A stretch of 64,000 nucleotides of DNA from JAWPMT01 sp965242775. Lineage in GTDB: Bacteria > Bacteroidota > Bacteroidia > Cytophagales > Cyclobacteriaceae. Below, piece after piece: positions 1-9,050 of this stretch. The notes under the pieces were generated by a model. The model was not told the DNA's origin. It did no database searches and worked only from the letters and a program-made list of their open reading frames with translations. The DNA lies in assembly GCA_965242775.1 (NCBI GenBank), contig CBDETI010000027.1:186001-250000 (forward strand), given 5' to 3'. Each line of letters opens with the position of its first letter. The stretch's first letter is position 1. Position numbers and translations under genes: made by a program.

Positions 1-352
1 GCCGATTGGCTTTATAAAAGGTCTTTTGCTTACGTTTATCCTGAATGAGCTCGATCGCCTCAGGGTTAGGGTAGACTTCTTTACCGTCAGCTTGCAGGTG
101 CTTGAGTGCTTCAGTATTGACGTTTTCAATTTCGATAGTGATCACATCGCAATCTTGTCCAAATGCCATAACCGTATCAAAATCCGTTAATGGACCTACC
201 ACAAATTCATCCACCAGGTCCTTGCAGGGGGCGTTGGGGTCTGGGTCAAGCACTTTTACATCCAGATTAAAATCTATACCAGATTGGATCATCATACGGC
301 CGAGTTGACCGCCACCAAGTACACCAATTTTTTTGGAGAGCACGTCCTTCAT
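1..352 (-). CDS. purK: 5-(carboxyamino)imidazole ribonucleotide synthase, N-terminal part (cut by window edge)
   Basis: PurK converts aminoimidazole ribonucleotide, ATP and bicarbonate to N5-CAIR in de novo purine synthesis. The visible 117 residues start MKDVLSKKIGVLGGGQLGRM, the glycine-rich N-terminal fold of the ATP-grasp PurK family, and continue with the family-typical segments DCDVITIEIENV and YPNPEAIELIQDKRKQK. The C-terminal two thirds, including the ATP-grasp core, lie beyond the left edge. The ATG at 352 is chosen because the glycine-rich motif must sit near the N-terminus. It has the same orientation as murF-alr, 223 bp upstream. Identification is firm from these motifs. Confidence 0.93.
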   Translation of the reverse strand, partial: MKDVLSKKIGVLGGGQLGRMMIQSGIDFNLDVKVLDPDPNAPCKDLVDEFVVGPLTDFDTVMAFGQDCDVITIEIENVNTEALKHLQADGKEVYPNPEAIELIQDKRKQKTFYKANR

Positions 353-575
353 GGCGCAAATATCTAAAGACACCTCGAAAAACTCATTTATGGACTGAAC
401 CAAGAAAATTTAAGATTTTTCAGGAGACTCTTTTTTGATTTATATGTCGCTGTATTTCAATCACTTAGTAATTTCATTCAGCTCCTTCAATCCGCCTTAC
501 CTAAATCGGAAATAGCTTGTTTTCCATGCCATTTTGAGCTTTTTGAGGTGTCCTGACACCAGCGATAATATTTCG
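353..575. other. intergenic spacer between murF-alr and purK
   Basis: This 223-bp stretch is AT-rich. I found no convincing gene, RNA or strong terminator in it. It must hold the 3' end of murF-alr and any purK promoter, but no clear TAnnTTTG box is visible on the minus strand. Confidence 0.5.
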
Positions 576-2990
576 TCAGATCCAGGAATATACTCTCTTG
601 ACGCGTGGACCAACGTTAGTCAATATTTCGTAGGGTATGGTGTCGCCCCAAGTGGCTAGATCCTGAAGCGATGGTTTGTTGCCAAAAATAACTACCTCGT
701 CACCAGGCTTCACGCCAAGACCAGTCACGTCGATCATGGTCATATCCATACAGATATGACCTACGGTAGGAGCCAGGTGGCCCCCAATCTCTACTTTTGC
801 CCGCCCGTTTCCAAACACACGAGAATACCCGTCTGCATACCCAATCGGAAGGGTGGCGATTTCCCCGTCCTGCGACATAATTCCCGAGCGACCGTACCCA
901 ATACTTTCGCCTTTCTTCACCCTTCGGACCTGACTTACCTTGGTAATGAGGCTACTTGCCGGGGTAAGCGGGAGGTGCCCAGCAGGATCCACACCGAAGA
1001 GGCCTATACCAAGACGTACCATATCATATTGATAAGCAGGCCACCTCGAAATGCCCCCCGAATTGAGTAGATGTCTGATAGGTCTTTTCGATAAGCCTGA
1101 ACTCACTTGCTCGTAGCAGGTGGCGAAGGTCCGTTCCTGTTGCCGTGTAAAATCATCGTGCAGGGGGTTCTCGGCTGCTGCCAAATGCGAAAACACGCTC
1201 AAAACTTCAATTTGGGGATTGTCACTCAGCAATTGCACCACCTCCTTGATCTCCGCATTTTCCAGTCCCAGTCTTCTCATGCCTGATTCGACTTTCAAGT
1301 GGACTTTCAACGGTTGGCTCGCCTGACACAGCTCCCTAAGCAGGTCCAGATTATATACTTCCGGCTCCAGATCAAATTTCAGAAGTTGCGCCAATTCACT
1401 TGAGGCGGCGTTCATCACCATAATAGGTATCTCGATTCCGTTTTGACGCAATTCTACGCCTTCGTCGGTGTAGGCTACAGCCAGATAGTCCACTTGATGG
1501 TATTGAAGGAAATTAGCTATTTCATAGCTTCCACCTCCGTAGGCCAGTGCTTTCACCATGACCATGAGCTTCGTGTCTGGCTGCAAAATGGCCTTGTAGC
1601 TATTTAAATTATGGAGCAATCCTGGAAAATTGATGAGGAGCTGCGTGCGATGGCTTCTTTTGACAAAAGCGGCTACAATTTTCTCGAATTCAAAGGTGCG
1701 GGCACCTTTAATGAGGACCATCTCGTCTGCTAACACTGGCAGGTCGCGGAGCAACTTCTCGGTACTTTCAAAAAATAGCGACCCCTGTGGAAAGAGATCT
1801 TTGGCCGCCGAAATCTCTGGCCCTACGCCAATAACTCTATGAACGCCACTGTTGCGAACGAGCATGTCTACCTTGCCATAAAGCTCTTGCGGTGTGTAAT
1901 GCGACTGTATGATATCAGAAAGAATGATCGTCTTTTTGGACTTCAGTTGTTGTTGACTTAAGGTTTCAAGTGCCACCTGTAAACCAGTAAGGTCATTGTT
2001 GTAAGTATCATCAATTATGTAGCTGTGGTTGATACCCTCTTTCAGCGATAGTCGCATGTCAACAGGTTGTATTTGATTGACTCCTTCCTGGAGCTGGTGG
2101 CCATCAAGGCCTAAAATTAGCGCTACCGTTATTGCGTGAAGCAGGTTTTCCACCTGGTGTTGCTGTGTAACAGGCAGGGTAATTTCAAAATCTTTTCCTT
2201 GCCAATGGAATCGGCAGAGATTGTTGTCAATGTCAAAGTGTAAATCGGCGGCTACATTCTCGGTGGACCAGGTCATCGCGAGTTTACCGAATTCGGACAA
2301 TAGCAACTTGCTCACATTTTTATGATCGGCGCAGCATATGATCTTTTGACAATTCTTGAACAAAAACAGTTTTTCACGGATCTTTTGCTGGCGAGAGTCA
2401 AAGCCCTCGTCATGTGCCTCCCCAATATTGGTAAAAAGACCTATGGTTGGACGAATGATTTTTTCTAGCTTGACCATCTCCTGCGGTCTTGAAATACCTG
2501 CTTCGAATACACCCACCTCATGTCGTTGCTCGATACCCAGGACGGATAGGGGGACGCCAAGCTGAGAATTGTAGCTGCCGGGATTTTTGACAAGCTCCCG
2601 GTACCTTCCGAGGATTGCTGCCAACCATTCCTTCACAATTGTTTTTCCGTTGCTACCAGTCACACCGACTACTTGCAAATCGTACCTGCTTCGGTGGTGT
2701 CGAGCTAGCCTTTGCAGGGCCTGCAGTGAAGACTTAACCAGAACGGCACTAGTACCCTTCGGTAGTTTTTTGATGTCCTTTTCTACTACGAAATTTCGCA
2801 CTCCCGTGGCGGCCGCATCTTCCATGAAATCGTGCCCGTCGAAATGAGGTCCTGTGCTGGCAAAGAACAGAGCCCCTCCAGGACTTGGGATCAATCGGGA
2901 ATCGGTTACTACATGTAGACAAGTTGCTTCCGGGTCACCGAATATTTCACCCTCGACTATCTCAGCGATCTCCTTTAGATGGTAGTTCAT
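576..2990 (-). CDS. murF-alr: bifunctional UDP-N-acetylmuramoyl-tripeptide--D-Ala-D-Ala ligase / alanine racemase
   Basis: This 804-residue protein joins two cytoplasmic peptidoglycan-precursor enzymes. The N-terminal half (about 1-440) is a Mur ligase with the ATP-binding motif TGSNGKT at residues 111-117. It adds D-Ala-D-Ala to UDP-MurNAc-tripeptide. The C-terminal half (about 445-804) is a PLP-dependent alanine racemase. The segment MVKALAYGGGSYEIAN carries the PLP lysine (about K480), and GYGRSG near residue 698 holds the catalytic tyrosine of the second half. The fusion is known in Bacteroidota, where it couples D-Ala supply to its use. The start ATG overlaps the stop of the upstream GNAT gene by 4 bp, so translation is probably coupled. 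Both halves look intact. Confidence 0.96.
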   Translation of the reverse strand: MNYHLKEIAEIVEGEIFGDPEATCLHVVTDSRLIPSPGGALFFASTGPHFDGHDFMEDAAATGVRNFVVEKDIKKLPKGTSAVLVKSSLQALQRLARHHRSRYDLQVVGVTGSNGKTIVKEWLAAILGRYRELVKNPGSYNSQLGVPLSVLGIEQRHEVGVFEAGISRPQEMVKLEKIIRPTIGLFTNIGEAHDEGFDSRQQKIREKLFLFKNCQKIICCADHKNVSKLLLSEFGKLAMTWSTENVAADLHFDIDNNLCRFHWQGKDFEITLPVTQQHQVENLLHAITVALILGLDGHQLQEGVNQIQPVDMRLSLKEGINHSYIIDDTYNNDLTGLQVALETLSQQQLKSKKTIILSDIIQSHYTPQELYGKVDMLVRNSGVHRVIGVGPEISAAKDLFPQGSLFFESTEKLLRDLPVLADEMVLIKGARTFEFEKIVAAFVKRSHRTQLLINFPGLLHNLNSYKAILQPDTKLMVMVKALAYGGGSYEIANFLQYHQVDYLAVAYTDEGVELRQNGIEIPIMVMNAASSELAQLLKFDLEPEVYNLDLLRELCQASQPLKVHLKVESGMRRLGLENAEIKEVVQLLSDNPQIEVLSVFSHLAAAENPLHDDFTRQQERTFATCYEQVSSGLSKRPIRHLLNSGGISRWPAYQYDMVRLGIGLFGVDPAGHLPLTPASSLITKVSQVRRVKKGESIGYGRSGIMSQDGEIATLPIGYADGYSRVFGNGRAKVEIGGHLAPTVGHICMDMTMIDVTGLGVKPGDEVVIFGNKPSLQDLATWGDTIPYEILTNVGPRVKRVYSWI

Positions 2991-3841
2991 GGCACCAACC
3001 TTTTGCTCATTTCTACCTGATTCACTTCATGCTGGAATCCGCACGCCATCAGGAACTGGATTGTCTCTTCCTGGTCGGAGGGCACATTCATAACTGTCAA
3101 ATGCTTATTTACGCTCAATTTCTGACAGTAATTGATCAATGCGGTGCCTGCCTTCCTTTGTCTAAATGCTTTACCAACGGCCAGGCGACTGATCCTTCCC
3201 AGATGGGGTTGGAGGATTCCATAGCCGATAATTCGCCCCTCAGAGATAACCGCCACGCATGACTCATGCGAGCTGTCACGCTGCAACTGGTTTTTACTAT
3301 CGATAAAAGAACATTCGAACTCCCCGAAATCAAAACGAAACAAAACTTCCGGGTCATCCACAGCATGCAAGTCGAGACCTTCGGTTTCAGGCAATAACTT
3401 GGTCACCGGGCGCCGGAAGCACTGCAGAAGCCTTTGAGGCTCATAGTCCAGGGCATTATACAGGCTTAAGGCTGCTTCATTGTTAGCAATAACTTCCAAC
3501 AGTGACTGTGCAGCACCTCTTTTTGTCAATGCTTGATTGCCTTGATCAATGAGCATTTTTGCGAATCCCATTCTGCGGTGGTCAGGATGAATCCCAATGC
3601 CTCCATTGTATCCCGTTTGTACATCAGCAAAGCGGTTTTCTGTTTGCAACAAAAAGCCGATAACCTGTTGCGATTTGAGCAAGAGCAGGGATAATTCCGG
3701 ATCGATGCAAAGTTTGTGTTTTAAACGTATTCGAAGTTCATCCTTTGATGGCTGTAACTGAACTTTATATCCTGAAAAAGCGCGCAAAAAGCACTCATGA
3801 AGTGAGTCGAAATACCTCTCCTCGAAGGGAACGACGGTCAT
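2987..3841 (-). CDS. tandem GNAT-family N-acetyltransferase
   Basis: This 284-residue protein has two GNAT folds. The first, with the acetyl-CoA loop segment GIHPDHRRMGFAKML near residue 90, is followed by a second with RLAVGKAFRQRKAGTALI near residue 225. The substrate cannot be inferred. The gene sits between a universal stress protein (stop codon directly adjacent, no gap) and murF-alr (4-bp overlap). This packing indicates one operon and raises the possibility of a small-molecule or cell-wall-related substrate. Only the family assignment is secure. Confidence 0.85.
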   Translation of the reverse strand: MTVVPFEERYFDSLHECFLRAFSGYKVQLQPSKDELRIRLKHKLCIDPELSLLLLKSQQVIGFLLQTENRFADVQTGYNGGIGIHPDHRRMGFAKMLIDQGNQALTKRGAAQSLLEVIANNEAALSLYNALDYEPQRLLQCFRRPVTKLLPETEGLDLHAVDDPEVLFRFDFGEFECSFIDSKNQLQRDSSHESCVAVISEGRIIGYGILQPHLGRISRLAVGKAFRQRKAGTALINYCQKLSVNKHLTVMNVPSDQEETIQFLMACGFQHEVNQVEMSKRLVP

Positions 3842-4675
3842 TTAATCCTCCTTAAAAACAAAAAGTGGAAACCCTGTGTCGATGGCTACACTTTTAGTAA
3901 TGGATGTTTTGAACAGCCTGTCCATGAAGTTCTTTTGCCTTGGGATCATTGCAAGTAGATCAAGCTCATGACTTGTGGCAAATTCTTTGATACCCTCTGT
4001 CACCGACTTTGCTTCTACCGTACGGACCGAACTCCTTACAGGTTCGAGGGCCTGATTGAGCTTCTCAATGATTTTTTGATCCTGTTGCGTCACCGATGAA
4101 ACATCCTCTACGACACTGAAAGCCATTAACTCCGCGTCGAAAAGGGTACAAATCAGCTTGAGCATTTCAAAGTTTTGTAAGTGCAGATCTGAGTCATATT
4201 CACAGGCAAAACCAATTTTGGAGGGATGGAATGTGCCGTGTTCCTCTGGCAGAATGAGTACTGGCACTTCGGCTGTGTCCATGACATCCGTCGCCCTGGT
4301 GCCAAGTAGATGCTCTGTTATCGGATGCTTTGACCTTGTGCCCATCACGATCAGATCTATGTCTTTCTTTTTTACCTCGGTATAAATAGCGTCGGTAAGG
4401 TAGGCTACAAACCGATCAGCCTCATGCGGCACTTCCTGCAATTCAATCAACTCTGATTCCAGGTCTGAGAATGATTTTTTTATCTCTTCTTCATAGTCGG
4501 AAACAATCTCTTCGATAATCCCTCCTGAAATGTGTGGATGGGGCGAATGCACATGCACAGCGTTGACCATATGGATTTTTGCGCCGCTCAACTTTGCAAG
4601 GGCAATAGCCGTCTGCAATGCGTTTTTGGAACACTGAGAAAAATCCACTGGAACCAGAATATTGTTGATTTCCAT
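3842..4675 (-). CDS. universal stress protein with two UspA domains
   Basis: This 277-residue cytoplasmic protein has two tandem Usp domains. Domain 1 begins MEINNILVPVDFSQCSKNAL and contains MGTRSKHPITEHLLGTRATD, matching the ATP-binding G-x2-G-x9-G-S/T pattern of UspA/UspFG proteins. Domain 2 begins near HPSKIGFACEYDSD and is more degenerate. I place the start at 4675, because the family always begins within a few residues of the first beta strand (ILVPVDFS). An in-frame extension to 4729 has no family match. It is first in a tight cluster with GNAT and murF-alr and is divergent from ppk1, with 121 bp between the starts. Confidence 0.88.
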   Translation of the reverse strand: MEINNILVPVDFSQCSKNALQTAIALAKLSGAKIHMVNAVHVHSPHPHISGGIIEEIVSDYEEEIKKSFSDLESELIELQEVPHEADRFVAYLTDAIYTEVKKKDIDLIVMGTRSKHPITEHLLGTRATDVMDTAEVPVLILPEEHGTFHPSKIGFACEYDSDLHLQNFEMLKLICTLFDAELMAFSVVEDVSSVTQQDQKIIEKLNQALEPVRSSVRTVEAKSVTEGIKEFATSHELDLLAMIPRQKNFMDRLFKTSITKSVAIDTGFPLFVFKED

Positions 4676-4796
4676 CTCGAAGGCTATGGTTTTTTGTACT
4701 AAAATAGAATTTCCATGAGGCAAAGGCAATGCATTTGTCTTGATTTCTGATTTGGAAGAACCTAACTTTTGTCACCAAATTCATGATCATTTTCAA

Positions 4797-6809
4797 ATGA
4801 GTAAATACCCGCTTTTCGACAGGGACCTAAGTTGGGTTTCTTTCAACTACCGTGTTTTGATGGAGGCGAAAAACCCAAAGGTTCCGCTACTGGAGCGCCT
4901 GCGTTTCATAGCCATTTATTCTTCCAATTTGGATGAGTTCTTTCGGGTGCGGGTCGCGGCCTTGAGGTCCATCAGGGAAATCGACAAAAAGAAAATCAAC
5001 CAATCCGCTGGAGTCGGTGCCGATTTGCTTTCGAAAATTCATCAGACCATTTCGCTACAATTAGACGAGTATGGACAAACGTTGCGGGCGGTGTTGTCGG
5101 AGTTAAATAGTAAAGGGATCTTCGTGCCGGACTCGTTGGACCAGTTGCGGCCGGCAGATCGTGATGCCATAAGACATTATTTTATGACGAAAGTGCTCGC
5201 TTTTTTGCGCCCGTATATATTTGGGGTAACACCGAAATCACCATTCCTCGGAAATCAACAATTGTATTTGGGGTTACGGTTAACCAAGGATAATGAGGAG
5301 TATTTTTCATATGTAAATATTCCATCGGATCATCTACCCCGGTTTCGGTTGATTTCCAATGACGAGGGGCATTACTTCGTGTTTTTGGATGACATAGTCC
5401 GAGACAATATTCAAGCCGTTTTTCCGGGTTATGAAATCATCGAATGCAAAAGTGTAAAGCTCAACAAGGATGCAGACCTACATATCGACGATGAGTTTTC
5501 CGGAGATCTGGTCAGCAAAATTGAGAAACAGATCAAAAAGCGTAATCTTGGAACACCCTCTCGGTTTCTATTTGATAGTTCCATGTCCGGTGAATTGGTT
5601 GATTTTTTTACAGGCCAATTTGATTTGGCTGAAAATGATCTTGTCGCAGGAGGTCGATATCATAACCTGAATGATTTCTTCGGTATCCACAATCCCACTG
5701 CGCATGCCCTGGAATATACTCGTCAGACTCCTATTTCTCATGCGGCCATAGACAATGCCGAGAGCCTGATGTCTTGTATAGAGGAGGGTGACCGCTTGCT
5801 GCATTTTCCATATCAATCTTACGATTACGTATTGCAATTTTTCAATGAGGCCGCCGTGGATCCGGAAGTGCGGGAGATCTATGTCACTTTCTATCGGATG
5901 GCGAAGGACTCAGTGATTGGAGAAGCATTGATCAGTGCGGCGAACAACGGGAAAAAGGTAGTGGTCTTCATGGAGTTGAAGGCCCGATTTGACGAGGAAA
6001 ACAACCTGTTCTGGTCCAGTAGAATGAAAGAAGCAGGCGTGAAGATCATTTACAGTATTCCAGGATTGAAGGTCCATGCGAAAGTAGCCTTGGTAAGGAA
6101 AAAAGAGAAAAGTTATGGCTTCTTTGGAACGGGCAATCTGAATGAGAAAACCGCGAAAATATATTGTGACCATGGCTTGTTCACAAGCGATCCCGGCATG
6201 ACGAAAGAACTGCTGTCGGTTTTCAAATTCTTGCACAAGCGAAAGGAGCCCACGCCGTTCAATAGTCTCATTGTATCACAGTTCAATGCAATCGACAAAT
6301 TTTCCGAGCTTATTGACCGGGAAATAACCAATACAAAAGCTGGCAAAGCGTCTGGAATAGTTATCAAACTCAATAACCTGGAAGAAAAACACATGATCCG
6401 CAAGTTGTATGAGGCGGCAGAAGAGGGTGTGCCCGTCACCATTTTGGCACGAAGTATTTGCTGTTTGGTGCCGGATACACTAGGCATAAAGGTGATCCGG
6501 TTGGTGGACCGATACCTGGAACATGCCCGGGTTTTTCATTTTCACAACGATGGGGAAGAGGAGGTATACATGGGCTCCAGCGACTGGATGACCAGAAATC
6601 TTAGGAGGAGAATTGAAGTTTCGTTTCCGATTAAAGAGAAGGACCTGGCAAAGGAAATTTTGCAGATACTGCAGCTGCAGTTAACAGATAATACCAATGC
6701 GGTTCGCCTGGACTCGGAAATGAAAAATGATGCAATAGTGACTGAAGAACGGGAGCCGGTAAATGCTCAGTCGGCAACCTACGCATTTGTGTCAAAGGTC
6801 CATCAATGA
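4797..6809 (+). CDS. ppk1: polyphosphate kinase 1
   Basis: PPK1 reversibly polymerises the gamma-phosphate of ATP into inorganic polyphosphate at the inner face of the membrane. The 670-residue protein has the standard order. The N-terminal domain contains FDRDLSWVSFNYRVL and SSNLDEFFRVRVA. The head domain follows, then two phospholipase-D-like C-terminal domains. GLKVHAKVALV contains the autophosphorylated histidine, GFFGTGNLNEKTA follows it, and the second domain has YMGSSDWMTRNLRRRIE. The start at 4797 (MSKYPLFDRDLSW) is preferred over an upstream TTG at 4740. It ends 2 bp from the end of the convergent HD-membrane gene. Confidence 0.97.
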   Translation: MSKYPLFDRDLSWVSFNYRVLMEAKNPKVPLLERLRFIAIYSSNLDEFFRVRVAALRSIREIDKKKINQSAGVGADLLSKIHQTISLQLDEYGQTLRAVLSELNSKGIFVPDSLDQLRPADRDAIRHYFMTKVLAFLRPYIFGVTPKSPFLGNQQLYLGLRLTKDNEEYFSYVNIPSDHLPRFRLISNDEGHYFVFLDDIVRDNIQAVFPGYEIIECKSVKLNKDADLHIDDEFSGDLVSKIEKQIKKRNLGTPSRFLFDSSMSGELVDFFTGQFDLAENDLVAGGRYHNLNDFFGIHNPTAHALEYTRQTPISHAAIDNAESLMSCIEEGDRLLHFPYQSYDYVLQFFNEAAVDPEVREIYVTFYRMAKDSVIGEALISAANNGKKVVVFMELKARFDEENNLFWSSRMKEAGVKIIYSIPGLKVHAKVALVRKKEKSYGFFGTGNLNEKTAKIYCDHGLFTSDPGMTKELLSVFKFLHKRKEPTPFNSLIVSQFNAIDKFSELIDREITNTKAGKASGIVIKLNNLEEKHMIRKLYEAAEEGVPVTILARSICCLVPDTLGIKVIRLVDRYLEHARVFHFHNDGEEEVYMGSSDWMTRNLRRRIEVSFPIKEKDLAKEILQILQLQLTDNTNAVRLDSEMKNDAIVTEEREPVNAQSATYAFVSKVHQ

Positions 6810-6811
6810 GA

Positions 6812-8032
6812 TCAATAGGGATAGGGCTCTTTGAAAAACAACTCCGCAATCACAAACGAGATAACGGAAAGCACAAACCCAAACATAAAGACATTATATG
6901 CTAACCTCAGCAGTCGGTATTTTTTACCTAGGACTGCTCCAAGGAAATAAATGTCCCTGATCAAACTGCTGTATAGGTAATCGGCATCCTGCAACATTTC
7001 TTTCATGGCCCACTCATAATCGTTGAGTTTCATCCCGTGGAAATTGCCGAAAAAAAGCAGATTGGTCTCTTTATTCTTTATGTTGTCACGGGTGAATTTC
7101 CCCTTACTTACATTGGGTCTGGTCGCAATGATACCAATGACGATCGTGGCCAGGCATACCAGCGTTAAAATCACAGAAGGTACTACCATGTGTGGGTATT
7201 CCTCCAATTTCCTGAAGAGCACCGATATCATGATCGACAGGATCAAGGCATTTATCGATATCATGATGTTTGCCTTATTATCCGCGATCGCACTTAACTC
7301 GAGGTGATTTTTTGAGGTGAGGCGAAACATGGTTTCAATACCGCGTGTTGGAGTTAGCTCCTTGGCTGTTTTAACCTTCACCTTGAGGTCCTCAACTTTT
7401 TGTTGGAGCTTAGCGATTTCTTCTTCCTTTTTCATTGACTTAAGTTTCTTTTTCACCTTTTTCAGGTTTTCTTGCTTTGCCGGACGATAGTTTTGGCGTG
7501 CGTAGCTAGTAAAATAGGAATGCTCGCTGATGAATCGCTTATTCATTTTCATCCATTCCTTTTCCCCAATTTCCACTCCTTTTGTGGTCTCTATTTCCTG
7601 ATGTAGAAGACCAGCTTTTTCAAAGTATTCAGGGTCTGCAAGATGTAATAGGTCAGCATCGCACAAGGCTTCTTCGACTCGGTTGCGGGGAGTTTGTGGC
7701 ATTTGCGTAGCCATGATACAGCCCGCCACCTTGGCTGCCAGCTCATCGTCATAGCCTTCCTTGGACAGGAACTCCAGGGCTACCTGGGCGCCTAATTGCT
7801 CGTGATCCTGTAGCCCGTTTTTATAACCAACATCGTGAAACCAGGCGGCCAGCATAAGCACCTCCATTTCTTGGGCATTGAACCTCATGTTTTCGCCTAT
7901 TTCCTCCGCGGCTTGGACTACAAATTCTGTATGGTCTGTAGAATGGTATTTGAGGTCGCTGGGGAGCTCTTCCTCTAGGATTTTCTTGGCATATTGCTGG
8001 GCCTTACCCACAATTTCGGAGGCGTAGTTCAT
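6812..8032 (-). CDS. HD-domain phosphohydrolase fused to a Pycsar-effector-like (DUF5706) membrane module
   Basis: This 406-residue protein begins with an HD domain. H34 lies in STDHTEF, H66-D67 in WFHDVGY, and D125/D127 in LCDADLLHL, so the metal-binding residues appear intact. HD enzymes of this type hydrolyse phosphoesters, often nucleotide signals. A basic coiled coil (about 192-228) leads to a C-terminal membrane region with hydrophobic segments near 255-275, 280-302 and 380-403. This resembles the TM module of Pycsar effectors (PycTM/DUF5706), which respond to cCMP or cUMP. No nucleotidyl cyclase is nearby. The gene is tail-to-tail with ppk1 (2-bp gap). HD fold is firm; the effector assignment is inferred from the membrane region. 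Confidence 0.8.
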   Translation of the reverse strand: MNYASEIVGKAQQYAKKILEEELPSDLKYHSTDHTEFVVQAAEEIGENMRFNAQEMEVLMLAAWFHDVGYKNGLQDHEQLGAQVALEFLSKEGYDDELAAKVAGCIMATQMPQTPRNRVEEALCDADLLHLADPEYFEKAGLLHQEIETTKGVEIGEKEWMKMNKRFISEHSYFTSYARQNYRPAKQENLKKVKKKLKSMKKEEEIAKLQQKVEDLKVKVKTAKELTPTRGIETMFRLTSKNHLELSAIADNKANIMISINALILSIMISVLFRKLEEYPHMVVPSVILTLVCLATIVIGIIATRPNVSKGKFTRDNIKNKETNLLFFGNFHGMKLNDYEWAMKEMLQDADYLYSSLIRDIYFLGAVLGKKYRLLRLAYNVFMFGFVLSVISFVIAELFFKEPYPY

Positions 8033-8089
8033 GCAGTGGCAAAACCGGTTTTAGTACAATAATAGCAACTTTGGCTTTCAGGCTTAACA

Positions 8090-8097
8090 TATTTTTG
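8090..8097 (+). promoter_or_regulatory. -7 promoter box (TATTTTTG)
   Basis: TATTTTTG matches the Bacteroidota sigma-70 -7 consensus TAnnTTTG. A TTTG at 8070-8073 could be the -33 element, although the spacing is short. It lies 27 bp before the first possible start of the downstream lipoprotein gene. Confidence 0.45.
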
Positions 8098-8123
8098 TAA
8101 GGCCTTTTTGCCTATATTCAATC

Positions 8124-9050
8124 TTGAAACCCTGTCTTATGCCAGAGTTACTTAGATCTTTCATATACCTGATACTTTTTTTTGCTCTGTTTTCCGGGTG
8201 CAACGACACATCATTCGGGCAAAAGGCCGATAGTCTTTTTCTCGTCAACCAAGAAGCGAGTTACTACTACGATCTGAAGCGACCCGACGAGAAATATTTT
8301 CTCCCCTATGTGCTCTCGGAAATTTCTGGATTGACTCATATTGGCGATGAGAAGGTAGCCTGTGTGGAGGATGAGGGTGGTAGGGTCTATTTCTACGATC
8401 TCAAAAAACGAGAGATATATCATGCCATACGTTTCTGGCGACCCGGGGATTTTGAAGGGGTCGAGGTAGTAGATGACCAGGTGTATGTTCTGGAAAGCGA
8501 TGGGGATATTTTTCATTTTGCCATGACCGAAGAGAAAGAAGTCAGAGCAGAGAAGATAGAAACGCCTCTAACCAGGAGAAATGACACAGAAGGGTTTGGC
8601 TACGATCCCGCCACAAAAAGCTTACTTATTGCGTGCAAAGAAGATGAGGACGTTGACGGGAATAATGCCAAAGGCAAGGCAGTTTATGCCTTTAGTTTGG
8701 AAGATAAAGAACTGGACACAGACCCGGTTTTTGAGGTGAGGATGAAAAAGCTCAGGTCTTTTTATGAGGAAAATAAGAACGGCAAATACGACGAGGAAAA
8801 ACTAAAGTTTGAGCCATCAGCTATTGCTTACCACCCGATCGAGAAAACCTTTTACTTGCTGGCTTCCGTCGGTAAGTTGCTCCTGGTTCTGGATCAAGAT
8901 GGAAAACTCAAATATTCCTATCCAATAGCACCAAGGGTATTGAATCAACCCGAGGGTATATGTTTTGCTCCAAACGGAGATCTTTATATAAGTAGCGAGG
9001 GCGAGGGCGACCGGGGCTATATTTTAAAATTCAAAATGAAACAACGCTGA
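8124..9050 (+). CDS. SdiA-regulated-family beta-propeller lipoprotein
   Basis: This protein of up to 308 residues has a lipoprotein signal (LILFFALFSGCN), so it is probably membrane-anchored in the periplasm or outer membrane. The mature part reads as a six-bladed beta-propeller of the SdiA-regulated/esterase-like phytase superfamily. Typical segments are LSEISGLTHIGDEKVACVED, DFEGVEVVDDQVYVLESDG, NDTEGFGYDPATKSLLIACK and LNQPEGICFAPNGDLYISSE. An alternative ATG at 8139 puts the lipid cysteine at residue 21, a more usual signal length. Its stop overlaps the next start (TGATG), so the large phosphatase/beta-barrel gene is translationally coupled. Function is unproven; a phosphoester-related role is an inference from this linkage. 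Confidence 0.78.
   Translation: MKPCLMPELLRSFIYLILFFALFSGCNDTSFGQKADSLFLVNQEASYYYDLKRPDEKYFLPYVLSEISGLTHIGDEKVACVEDEGGRVYFYDLKKREIYHAIRFWRPGDFEGVEVVDDQVYVLESDGDIFHFAMTEEKEVRAEKIETPLTRRNDTEGFGYDPATKSLLIACKEDEDVDGNNAKGKAVYAFSLEDKELDTDPVFEVRMKKLRSFYEENKNGKYDEEKLKFEPSAIAYHPIEKTFYLLASVGKLLLVLDQDGKLKYSYPIAPRVLNQPEGICFAPNGDLYISSEGEGDRGYILKFKMKQR

Noticed and set aside
2885..3262. 125-residue plus-strand frame across the murF-alr/GNAT junction
   Set aside because: It is antisense to two well-supported genes and shows no domain.
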